The notes under the pieces are model-generated. The model was not told where the DNA came from and did not search any database. It was given only the letters and a program-made list of their open reading frames with translations. This document shows, piece after piece, positions 54,373-62,461 of a DNA stretch of 64,000 nucleotides. Made by a program: the position numbers and the translations under genes. The stretch comes from Erythrobacter litoralis HTCC2594 (lineage in GTDB: Bacteria > Pseudomonadota > Alphaproteobacteria > Sphingomonadales > Sphingomonadaceae). Where the stretch lies: positions 687,501 through 751,500 of the forward strand of contig NC_007722.1 in the NCBI RefSeq assembly GCF_000013005.1, read 5' to 3'. Every line of letters begins with the position of its first letter. The stretch's first letter is position 1.

Positions 54373-54421
54373 GGCGATGGGTCTAGCATCACACACATGG
54401 AAAATGGGGATGAAATTCCAC

Positions 54422-54498
54422 TGGTCGGGAAGACAGGATTCGAACCTGCGACCCCCACACCCCCAGTGTGATGCGCTACCAGGCTGCGCTACTTCCCG
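54422..54498 (-). tRNA. tRNA-Pro (anticodon GGG)
   Basis: 77 nt on the minus strand. Acceptor CGGGAAG (54498-54492) with CTTCCCG (54432-54426), D arm GCGCAGCCTGGTAGCGC, anticodon stem TCACA/TGTGG around loop CTGGGGG: anticodon GGG. T arm CAGGTTCGAATCCTG and encoded CCA (54424-54422). Confidence 0.96.
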
Positions 54499-54717
54499 AG
54501 CAGTGGAAGGCGCGCCTATAGGATTGCAGCGCGCGGCTGGCAAGCGGACAAACGGCAGCTTTCGGTTGTGGGCTTGCGCACAGGCGCGTTGCCCAATTGC
54601 ATCAATATTGCTAGGCGGCGCGGCAATCTCGAACGGAGTCCTTGGCGCGCGCATCCACGCGCCCCATTTCGCCTCCCAAGACGACCATAGAACGATCACT
54701 TTTGCGGGTTTTTCATC

Positions 54718-55038
54718 ATGCTTGACCTTTTGACCGCTGCGGCGAGCGCCGAGCCGCCGCCTTTCTGGGTGCAGATCCTCCCCTTCGTCGGGATGGCGCT
54801 GATTTTCTGGTTCCTGATCATCCGTCCACAGATGAAGCGGCAGAAGGAACATCAGGCCAAGGTTGCCGGCATTAAAAAGGGCGACAAGGTCGTCACTGCC
54901 GGCGGCCTCGTGGGCAAGGTCATCAAGGTCGACGATCACTACGCCGATCTCGAGCTGGGCCAGGGCGTGCGCGTGAAGGCGGTCAAGAACACGATCGGCG
55001 ACATCATCCCGCCGGGCGGCGAAGCCGCGAACGACTGA
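54718..55038 (+). CDS. yajC: Preprotein translocase subunit YajC
   Basis: 106 residues. Single membrane helix ([26 protein letters not shown], with the family's RPQ-x-K-R-x-K-E-H) then [21 protein letters not shown]. Accessory to SecDF. Start 54718 is upstream of secD by 29 bases, the usual yajC-secD-secF order. Confidence 0.96.
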   Translation: MLDLLTAAASAEPPPFWVQILPFVGMALIFWFLIIRPQMKRQKEHQAKVAGIKKGDKVVTAGGLVGKVIKVDDHYADLELGQGVRVKAVKNTIGDIIPPGGEAAND

Positions 55039-55067
55039 TGCCGCTGTAGGGACGGGACCTTAACCTC

Positions 55068-56666
55068 ATGCTCGAATTTCCGCGCTGGAAGAAGATCTGG
55101 CTCTGGGCCATTACGCTGGCAGTGATGCTGGCGGCGGTGCCGTCGCTGCTTTCCACCACTTCGATCCGCTGGCCCGACGCGCTGCCCAGCCCGACGGTCA
55201 ATCTCGGCCTCGACCTGGCCGGTGGCAGCCACATCCTGCTCGAAGCCGAAGCAAGCCAGGTCCGCGCCCAGCGGCTGGAGAACATGGAAGAGGCCGTGCG
55301 CAACGCCATGCGCAGTGCCGAGCCGCGCATCCGCATCGGCGATGTTTCGACCGCCGACGGGCAGCTGAGCTTCATGCTCGACGATAGCGGCGATATCGAC
55401 CGGGCGCGGGAACTGCTGACTCCGCTGATGAACGGGCAGGGCCTGACCCGCGAGTGGGAACTCACCTTGGTCGATACCAGCCGCGTGGTCCTCTCTCCGA
55501 CACAGGACGGGCTCGAACAGGCGGTGACCGACGCGATGGACAGCGCGACCGAAGTCGTGCGCAAGCGCATCGACGAACTCGGCACGCGCGAGCCGACCAT
55601 CATTCGCCAGGGCGACACCCGCATCGTGGTGCAGGTCCCCGGACTGCAGGACCCCGACCAGCTCAAGGAACTGCTCGGCCAGACCGCCAAACTCGAATTC
55701 AAGATGGTCGACGAGACGGCGCTTCCGTCCGATGTCGAACAGGGAATCGCCCCGCCGGGCAGCCAGATTTTCCCTTATGCGGCCGGCAGCGCGCAGGAAG
55801 GACTTTCCGTCGCCGTGCGCCGGCTCGGCGGCATTCGCGGCGACAGCCTGATCGGGGCGCAGCAGAGCTTCGACCCGCAAACAAACGAGCCTGTCGTCAC
55901 CATCCAGTTCGACCAGCAGGGCGGGCAGCGCTTCGCCCAGCTTTCCACCCAGAATGTCGGCAAGCTTTTCGCCATCATCCTCGACGGCGAAGTGCTTTCG
56001 ACGCCGAGCTTCAACGAACCGATCCTCGGCGGAAGCGCGCAGATTTCGGGCAGTTTCACCGTCGATAGCGCCAATGCGCTGGCGATTTCGCTGCGTTCGG
56101 GTGCGTTGCCGGTCGATCTCGCGGTAGTGGAAGAACGCACCGTCGGGCCCGATCTCGGCGCGGATTCGATCCGCAGCGGCCTGTTGGCCATGGCGATCGG
56201 CTCAATCGCGGTGATCGGACTGATGGTCGCAACCTATGGTCGCTTCGGCATCTACGCGACGGCGGCGCTGGTCATCAACGTGATCATGATCCTCGGCATC
56301 ATGGCGGTGATGAACACCACGCTGACGCTGCCGGGTATCGCCGGTTTCGTGCTGACGGTGGGTGCGGCGGTCGATGCCAACGTGCTCATCAACGAACGCA
56401 TACGCGAAGAGCGAAAACGCGGGCGGCGGGTGATCGCCGCGGTCGAGAACGGCTACCGCGAGGCAAGCCGGGCGATTTACGATGCCAACGTGACCAACTT
56501 CATCGCCGGCGTGCTGCTGTTCCTGTTCGGCTCCGGCCCGATCCGCGGCTTCGCGGTGGTCCTCATCATCGGCCTGTTCACCAGCGTCTTTACCGCCGTC
56601 ACCCTGACCCGCCTGTGGGTCGCCGGCTGGCTGCGCAAGGCGCGGCCGTCAGAGCTCTACGTGTAA
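55068..56666 (+). CDS. secD: Protein translocase subunit SecD
   Basis: 532 residues. Uses the proton gradient with SecF to pull proteins out of SecYEG. N-terminal membrane helix, NLGLDLAGGSHILLEAEA, periplasmic domain, then five more segments with GLMVATYGRFGIYATAALVINV and GIAGFVLTVGAAVDANVLINERIREE (the conserved D-A-N-V-L-I). Together with YajC and SecF an evident operon. Confidence 0.97.
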   Translation: MLEFPRWKKIWLWAITLAVMLAAVPSLLSTTSIRWPDALPSPTVNLGLDLAGGSHILLEAEASQVRAQRLENMEEAVRNAMRSAEPRIRIGDVSTADGQLSFMLDDSGDIDRARELLTPLMNGQGLTREWELTLVDTSRVVLSPTQDGLEQAVTDAMDSATEVVRKRIDELGTREPTIIRQGDTRIVVQVPGLQDPDQLKELLGQTAKLEFKMVDETALPSDVEQGIAPPGSQIFPYAAGSAQEGLSVAVRRLGGIRGDSLIGAQQSFDPQTNEPVVTIQFDQQGGQRFAQLSTQNVGKLFAIILDGEVLSTPSFNEPILGGSAQISGSFTVDSANALAISLRSGALPVDLAVVEERTVGPDLGADSIRSGLLAMAIGSIAVIGLMVATYGRFGIYATAALVINVIMILGIMAVMNTTLTLPGIAGFVLTVGAAVDANVLINERIREERKRGRRVIAAVENGYREASRAIYDANVTNFIAGVLLFLFGSGPIRGFAVVLIIGLFTSVFTAVTLTRLWVAGWLRKARPSELYV

Positions 56667-56677
56667 GGAGGCGGACG

Positions 56678-57658
56678 ATGAAACTGCTGAAGCTCGTCCC
56701 CGACGATACCAATATCAAATTCCTCAAATGGCGCGTGCCGTTTTATGTCGTCAGCCTGCTGCTGATGGCGGCGAGCTGGGCATTGGTGTTCACCAACGGC
56801 CTCAATTACGGGGTCGACTTCGCCGGTGGTCAGGAGATTCGCGCGACTTTCGTGGGCGAGGAAACCGCGCCGGTCCCGGAAGTGCGCCAGACGCTGACCG
56901 CTATCGAAGGCGTCGGCGACCCGGTGGTGCAGCGCTTCGGCGAGCCCAACGAGATCTCGATCCGGGTCAAGCTGCCGCCCGAGGCCGAGGGCGACAAGGA
57001 ATTCGCCGACCGGCTGACGCGCGAGATCACCGCCGCACTGCGGGACGATCACCCGCAGGTCCGCATAGACGGGGTGGATTCGGTCTCGGGCAAGGTTTCG
57101 GGCGAATTCCGCGAGACCGCACTTTACGCCCTGCTCGCCGCGATGATCGCGATCTCGATCTATATCTGGGTGCGCTTCGAATGGCAGTTTGGCGTGGGCG
57201 CGATGTTCGCGCTGGTCCACGACGTCTCGCTGACGCTCGGCATGTTCGCGCTGTTCCAGCTCGAATTCAGCCTCCAGATCATCGCCGCCATCCTCGCCAT
57301 CATCGGCTACTCGCTCAACGACACGATCGTCGTCTACGACCGCATACGAGAGAACCTGAAGAAATTCCGCAAAATGCCGATCCCCGAACTTCTCGACCTT
57401 TCCGTCAACGAAACGCTGGCGCGGACGGTGATGACCAGTCTGACGCTGCTGATCGCGCTGCTGCCGCTGTTGCTGTTCGGTCCGGCGAGCCTGTTCGGGC
57501 TGGTCGCGGCCATCACGCTTGGTATCTTCGTGGGGACCTATAGCTCGGTCTATATGGCGGCGCCGATCCTGATCTGGCTGGGCGTGGATTCCGACAGCTT
57601 CGTGCCGCAGGAAAGCGAGGCCGACGTGCAGGATAGAAAGGCGCGTGGCCAAGCCTGA
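56678..57658 (+). CDS. secF: Protein translocase subunit SecF
   Basis: 326 residues. NYGVDFAGGQEIRATF, then VRFEWQFGVGAMFALVHDVSLTLGMFALFQLEF and IIAAILAIIGYSLNDTIVVYDRIRENL are SecF signatures. GGAGG before ATG 56678, 11 bases after secD. Confidence 0.97.
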   Translation: MKLLKLVPDDTNIKFLKWRVPFYVVSLLLMAASWALVFTNGLNYGVDFAGGQEIRATFVGEETAPVPEVRQTLTAIEGVGDPVVQRFGEPNEISIRVKLPPEAEGDKEFADRLTREITAALRDDHPQVRIDGVDSVSGKVSGEFRETALYALLAAMIAISIYIWVRFEWQFGVGAMFALVHDVSLTLGMFALFQLEFSLQIIAAILAIIGYSLNDTIVVYDRIRENLKKFRKMPIPELLDLSVNETLARTVMTSLTLLIALLPLLLFGPASLFGLVAAITLGIFVGTYSSVYMAAPILIWLGVDSDSFVPQESEADVQDRKARGQA

Positions 57659-57669
57659 GGTCTGGCGGG

Positions 57670-58863
57670 CTATTCGTCGAGAATGCGGTCGTAATATTCG
57701 GCCAAATTCGCGCCGTTGACCTTCCAGTCGAAGCGCTCCGCCATCGCCGCCGCTGCGGCACGGGCGGGCGGATCGCACAGGAGCTCTTCGACCCCGCGGG
57801 CAATCGCAGCCGCGTTACGCTCGACGATCAGCCCGGCGGCGCGATCGGTCACAACCTCGCGCGCGCCACCGGCATCGGTGATGATGATCGGCGTTCCGCA
57901 GGCAAGCGCTTCGACCCATGCATTGGCAAGCCCTTCGCTGGCCGACGGCAATACCATCGCATCGGCGGCGGAGAGGACGAGCGGCAGCAAGTCGTGATCG
58001 AGCAGTCCGAGGAAATGTGCTCTGTCGGCCACTCCCAGCTCGCTCGCCAGTGCGCGCAACCTCCCCTCGTCGTCGCCCGATCCGACGAGCAACAGCCGCG
58101 ATCTCGGCAGTCCGGCGAGCGCGCGCACCACATATTCCTGTCCCTTGCGTGGGATGAGCGCGCCGACGGTGATCAGCAGGCGCTCATCGTCCGACAGCGG
58201 CAGCGACAGTTCTTCGGCAAGGCGAGAGAGCAATTGCGCGTGCTGAAGGGGACGGAAAAGATCGCGATCGAGCCCGGTGTAGTGCAGCGTGATCTTCTCG
58301 CGCGGCAGGCCGATCGTGGCCATGTCTTCCGCCAGTGCCTCGCATACGGCCAGCAGGCCTGAGGCCTTGCTTGCAGCATCGTGCATCATGCGGCGTGCGT
58401 AGGGTTTGTCCCCCCAATAGTGGATATCGGCACCGCGCGCCTTGATCGAGAAGGGCAGGTCCAGCGCGCTTGCCAGCTTCGCGATGGCGGGCCCGTCCGG
58501 GTAGAAGAATTGTGCGTCGAGAATGTCGAACGGTCCTTGCGCGTGAAGCTGCTTGACCAGCGGCAGGACCGCGCGGGCTATTGCGCCCGGGTTGAGGCGA
58601 CCACCGAATTTGGGAAGCAAACGAAAGGTCGGGCGATAGACACGGACGCCGTTCTCGGCGCCGTCCACTGCCGCATCGGCCAGTTCACGATAGGACCCGA
58701 GAGCAAGCGGGGGGAGGCCGATCGGATTGATCACGGTCACGTCCCAATCCTCGCGCTCCGCCAGCGCTTCGAGCGAGCGCGCAACGAAAGTGCCGAAGCG
58801 CGGTTTGGCCGGATTCGGATACAGGGTCGAAAGCGACAGCACGCGCTTCTTCGCAGCGCTCAT
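57670..58863 (-). CDS. Glycosyltransferase family 4 protein
   Basis: 397 residues, GT-B fold. N-terminal STLYPNPAKPRFGTFVARSLEALA acceptor domain, C-terminal donor domain VGALIPRKGQEYVVRALAGLP, VLPSASEGLANAWVEALACGTPII with the E-x7-E sugar-nucleotide motif. Transfers a sugar from a nucleotide-sugar; acceptor unknown, maybe exopolysaccharide or lipid. Start overlaps the upstream XRE regulator stop as ATGA. Confidence 0.88.
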   Translation of the reverse strand: MSAAKKRVLSLSTLYPNPAKPRFGTFVARSLEALAEREDWDVTVINPIGLPPLALGSYRELADAAVDGAENGVRVYRPTFRLLPKFGGRLNPGAIARAVLPLVKQLHAQGPFDILDAQFFYPDGPAIAKLASALDLPFSIKARGADIHYWGDKPYARRMMHDAASKASGLLAVCEALAEDMATIGLPREKITLHYTGLDRDLFRPLQHAQLLSRLAEELSLPLSDDERLLITVGALIPRKGQEYVVRALAGLPRSRLLLVGSGDDEGRLRALASELGVADRAHFLGLLDHDLLPLVLSAADAMVLPSASEGLANAWVEALACGTPIIITDAGGAREVVTDRAAGLIVERNAAAIARGVEELLCDPPARAAAAAMAERFDWKVNGANLAEYYDRILDE

Positions 58864-59432
58864 AAGCTACGAACCAGCATTTCGGCGACGCCGATCCACG
58901 CCGGGTCGTCGACGACCTGTTGCTTCTGACCCATGCCCGGCGGGAGCAAGCCGACTAGCGAACCTTGCCGGTCGATCAGTCGCCCAAACGCAAAGCGCCC
59001 GGCCTTTCTGGGCACGATCACGTCGTGATTGATGGCTTGCGCAGCAGCTTCAGGGGGTATCTGGCGCAGCCAAATCTGGTCGCCGGGCAAGTAAGGGCCT
59101 GTTGCGACCTCGACCGTCAGGACCATCAGCGGGCCATCGCCACCGGTATCGGTGGGGAGCAATGCGTCGCGCGGTTTTGCCAAGGCTTCGGGGCCATCGG
59201 CGTGCAGACTTGCAACAATCTGCGGATGCTCGTTCGCTTCCGAGCGCACCAGCATCTCGGGATCGACCTCAAGCGCGGCGGCAATGCGCTCCATCCATTT
59301 AAGTGACAGGTTTCGCATACCCGTTTCGAGCCGGCCGATCGTTTGCGCCGTAGTGGGCGGTTCGCACGCCTCGGCGAGATCGGCGAGGGTCAACCCCTTG
59401 TCCTTACGAATGTCGCGGATGCGATTGATCAT
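58860..59432 (-). CDS. XRE-family regulator with LexA/S24-like C-terminal domain
   Basis: 190 residues from ATG 59432 (GTG 59435 one codon upstream). HTH IRDIRKDKGLTLADLAEACEP, TTAQTIGRLETGMRNLSLKWM; then VDPEML linker and a C-terminal barrel VATGPYLPGDQIWLRQIPP ... RFAFGRLIDRQGSLVGLLPPG resembling S24 peptidases. I do not see a clear Ser-Lys dyad, so it may only sense. It precedes and is coupled to the glycosyltransferase, so may control it. Confidence 0.8.
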   Translation of the reverse strand: MINRIRDIRKDKGLTLADLAEACEPPTTAQTIGRLETGMRNLSLKWMERIAAALEVDPEMLVRSEANEHPQIVASLHADGPEALAKPRDALLPTDTGGDGPLMVLTVEVATGPYLPGDQIWLRQIPPEAAAQAINHDVIVPRKAGRFAFGRLIDRQGSLVGLLPPGMGQKQQVVDDPAWIGVAEMLVRSL

Positions 59433-59528
59433 CACGTCAGCCTCGATAACCTTTTTGGTGAAAGCACTTTCCTACACTAACCGAATTTTGGCAACCTTGC
59501 TGTGACTCGCAACGCACAGGAGATGCCG

Positions 59529-60002
59529 ATGAAGCCGCAGCTGGTAGAACGCGAACTCACCGATGAGGGCCCGCGCCGCGGCGGCGGCGCCAAGGGCAAA
59601 CGCCGAACGGTTATGATCAATCTGGCCGAAAGCCCGCTCGCGTGGCTCCACGCTCGGGGCCATCTCGATGACCGCCTGTTCGATGCGGGGGAACGCTTGC
59701 GTGCGGATTACGAGCGCGCGCAGCTTTCGCCGAGCGTGACGATGCGCTGGGATCCGGTACGGGTGAAGGGCGGGCCCGACGCAGGTCTGTCCCCCACCGA
59801 GCGCCAGATCGCCGCGAAGGACCGCTTTCATGGCGCCATGGCGGAGGCGGGTTCGGGGCTTGCTGATGTGTTATGGCGCGTGGTGTGCGCGGGCGAGAGT
59901 CTGCCGAATGCCGAGAAAACGCTCGAATGGCCGGCGCGTTCAGGCAAACTGGTACTCAGGATCGCGCTCGACCGGGTCGCCGATTTTTATCGCATCCGGT
60001 AG
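59529..60002 (+). CDS. DUF6456 domain protein
   Basis: 157 residues from ATG 59529, which has AGGAG six bases before; GTG 59502 and ATG 59523 are in frame upstream. Basic N-terminal region, then ESPLAWLHARGHLDDRLFDAGERLRADYERAQL and VLWRVVCAGESLPNAEKTLEWPARSGKLVLRIALDRVADFY, the DUF6456 pattern. The domain is helical, HTH-like, found in alphaproteobacteria; function unknown. Confidence 0.8.
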   Translation: MKPQLVERELTDEGPRRGGGAKGKRRTVMINLAESPLAWLHARGHLDDRLFDAGERLRADYERAQLSPSVTMRWDPVRVKGGPDAGLSPTERQIAAKDRFHGAMAEAGSGLADVLWRVVCAGESLPNAEKTLEWPARSGKLVLRIALDRVADFYRIR

Positions 60003-60044
60003 CTGCAAGAGGATCCGGCGAGATGCGTTTTCTGTATGGGCAGC

Positions 60045-60614
60045 CTAGCGGATCGCCTCTGCAATTCTTCGCTTGAGAACGGGTAAAACGTCCTTCTCGA
60101 ACCAGGGGTTTTTTCGCATGAACAGCGTGCTGCGCCACGATGGATGCGGTAGCGGAAAGAATACCGGCAGGAATGTTTCGAACTCGCGCACGCGCTCTGC
60201 CAGCGTTTGTTTGCGAGTATCGGGCAGATAATAAGCCTGCGCGTAGCTTCCCACCAGCAGGGTCAGCCGGTCGCACGGAAGCTCTGCGAGCACCCGTTCG
60301 TGCCATGCTGGCGCGCATTCGGGACGTGGTGGCAGGTCTCCGCTTTTGCCCTTGCCGGGATAGCAGAAGCCCATTGGCACCAGCGCGACGCGCGCAGGAT
60401 CGTACATCGTCGCTTTGTCGATCCCTGCCCATTCGCGCAGGCGGTCGCCGCTCGGATCGTCCCACGGAATGCCGCTGGCATGGACCGCAGAGCCCGGCGC
60501 CTGGCCGATAATCAGCAAACGCGCCGTGGAGCTGAATGTGGCCACCGGTCGCGGATCGTGAGCCAGCTTGTCAGCGCAGATGCGGCACGCCGCAATCTCG
60601 GCTTGCAGGCTCAT
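60045..60614 (-). CDS. Uracil-DNA glycosylase superfamily protein
   Basis: 189 residues. LLIIGQAPGSAVHASGIPWDDPSGDRL has the G-Q-A/D-P-G motif A and FFPLPHPSWRSTLFMRKNPWFE has the H-P-S motif B of UDG fold proteins. Cys10 and Cys13 near the N-terminus recall family 4, but the full [4Fe-4S] set is not clear. Excises uracil or hypoxanthine from DNA, presumably. The start overlaps the uup stop by four bases. Confidence 0.82.
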   Translation of the reverse strand: MSLQAEIAACRICADKLAHDPRPVATFSSTARLLIIGQAPGSAVHASGIPWDDPSGDRLREWAGIDKATMYDPARVALVPMGFCYPGKGKSGDLPPRPECAPAWHERVLAELPCDRLTLLVGSYAQAYYLPDTRKQTLAERVREFETFLPVFFPLPHPSWRSTLFMRKNPWFEKDVLPVLKRRIAEAIR

Positions 60615-62410
60615 CCCTCGACCAGTTCCGCGAGCTCCAGCCAGCGCTCCTCGGCCGCGTCCTTCTCGCTCCGTGCATTTTCGACGCCCTTGGAAATATC
60701 GGCAAAGCGCTGTGGGTCGCTGCTGTAGAGGTCTGGATCGGAGAGGATCGCCTCACCCTTGACTATGGCAGCCTCCAGCTCCTCGATCCTCGCAGGCAAA
60801 ATCTCGTAGTCGCGCTGGTCCTTGTAAGAGAGCTTGGTGGATTTGGGTGGCGGAGGCGGGGGCGGGGCGCTCGGCTTGGCAGCCTCCTTCGTCTTGCCCA
60901 CCTTGCGCGTGCTGCGCTTGGCTTCCCAGTCCTCATAGCCGCCGGCGACGACATCGACCTTGCCGCTACCGTCGAGGCCCAGCGTCAGAGTGACCGTACG
61001 GTCGAGGAAGTCACGGTCGTGGCTGACGATCAGCACGGTGCCCTCGTAATCCGCGATCACTTCCTGCAGCAGGTCGAGCGTCTCGAGGTCGAGATCGTTT
61101 GTCGGCTCGTCGAGCACGAGCAGGTTGGACTTGCGGGCAAACTCGCGCGCCAGCAGCAGCCGCGATCGCTCGCCGCCCGAAAGGATGCCGACCTTGGTAT
61201 CGACGATCCTGGGGTCGAACAGGAAGTCCTTGAGATGCGCCTGCACATGCTTGCGATTGCCGCGCACATCGATCCAGTCGCCGCCTTCGGCCAGCACCTG
61301 CCGCACGGTGCGGTCGGGCTCCATAAGGCTGCGCTGCTGGTCGATCATCACACCGCTCAGCTTCTTGCTGATCTCGACCGTGCCGCTATCCGGCTCCAGT
61401 TCGCCGGTCAGCATCTTGAGCAGCGTCGTTTTGCCCGCACCATTGGAACCGACGATCCCGATCCGGTCGCCGCGCTGGATGCGAAGGCTGAAGGGCCGAA
61501 TGATGGTACGACCGTCATAGGTTTTGGTGATGTTCTCTGCGACGATCACGGACTTGGACTTGAAGTCCTCCTCCACCGCCAGCTTGAGCTTGGCCGTGCC
61601 GCCGGTGTCGATCATCGCCGCCCGCGCTGCGCGCATCTTCCACAGTGCTTCGAGCCGCCCCTGGTTGCGCTTGCGCCGGGCGGTCACGCCGCGTTCGAGC
61701 CAGTGCGCTTCGAGCTTCAGCCTGGCATCGAGCTTTTCGGCGGCGCGTGCTTCCTCGGCATAGACCTGCTCTTCCCACGCCTCGTAGCCGCCGAAGCCCA
61801 CTTCCTTGCGGCGGATGATTCCCCGGTCCAGCCAAAACGTCGCGCGCGTCAGCCGCTTCAGGAAGGTCCGGTCGTGGCTGATGACGATGAACGCGCCCTT
61901 GTAGCGATCCAGCCAGCCTTCCAGCCATTCAATGGCCGACAGGTCGAGGTGGTTTGTCGGCTCGTCCATCAACAGCAGGTCGGGGTCCTGCGCCAATGCG
62001 CGAGAGATCGCCGCGCGGCGTCGCTCACCGCCACTGGCGCCTTCCGCAGATGTGGTCATATCGATGCCGAGCTGCCCGGCAATCGACTCGACCTCGTGCT
62101 GCTGCGGCGCGTTCTCGCCAGCCAACGCCCAGTCCATCAGCGTCGCGTGCCCGGCAAAATCCGGATCCTGTTCCAGCACCACGATGCGCGTGCCCTGCTT
62201 GACTTTTCGCTGTCCGCGATCGGCTTCGATCTGGTCACTGATCAGGCGGAACAGCGTGGTCTTGCCCGCGCCGTTGCGGCCGATCAGCGCCAGCCGGTCA
62301 CGCGGACCGATATGAAGGTCGATGTCCTCGCGGTCAGGGCCGCCCAGCAGCCAGCGCCCGCCCTGTTGCAGTCCGAGACCTTCCCAACTCAAGATCGGTG
62401 GCTGTGCCAT
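60611..62410 (-). CDS. uup: ABC-F ATPase, Uup type
   Basis: 599 residues, two ABC cassettes and no membrane segment. First Walker A IGRNGAGKTTLF, signature ASGGERRRAAISRAL, Walker B LLLMDEPTNHLD; second Walker A VGSNGAGKTTLL, LSGGERSRLLLAREF, LVLDEPTNDLD. Linker of basic helices between, then a C-terminal coiled coil preceded by PSAPPPPPPP, as in Uup. ABC-F proteins act on ribosomes or branched DNA. Its stop overlaps the glycosylase start. Confidence 0.93.
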   Translation of the reverse strand: MAQPPILSWEGLGLQQGGRWLLGGPDREDIDLHIGPRDRLALIGRNGAGKTTLFRLISDQIEADRGQRKVKQGTRIVVLEQDPDFAGHATLMDWALAGENAPQQHEVESIAGQLGIDMTTSAEGASGGERRRAAISRALAQDPDLLLMDEPTNHLDLSAIEWLEGWLDRYKGAFIVISHDRTFLKRLTRATFWLDRGIIRRKEVGFGGYEAWEEQVYAEEARAAEKLDARLKLEAHWLERGVTARRKRNQGRLEALWKMRAARAAMIDTGGTAKLKLAVEEDFKSKSVIVAENITKTYDGRTIIRPFSLRIQRGDRIGIVGSNGAGKTTLLKMLTGELEPDSGTVEISKKLSGVMIDQQRSLMEPDRTVRQVLAEGGDWIDVRGNRKHVQAHLKDFLFDPRIVDTKVGILSGGERSRLLLAREFARKSNLLVLDEPTNDLDLETLDLLQEVIADYEGTVLIVSHDRDFLDRTVTLTLGLDGSGKVDVVAGGYEDWEAKRSTRKVGKTKEAAKPSAPPPPPPPKSTKLSYKDQRDYEILPARIEELEAAIVKGEAILSDPDLYSSDPQRFADISKGVENARSEKDAAEERWLELAELVEG

Positions 62411-62461
62411 AGGCGGCGGCAGGTAGGCGAGGGCGCGCGCGCCCGCAAGCGAGCAATAGGG

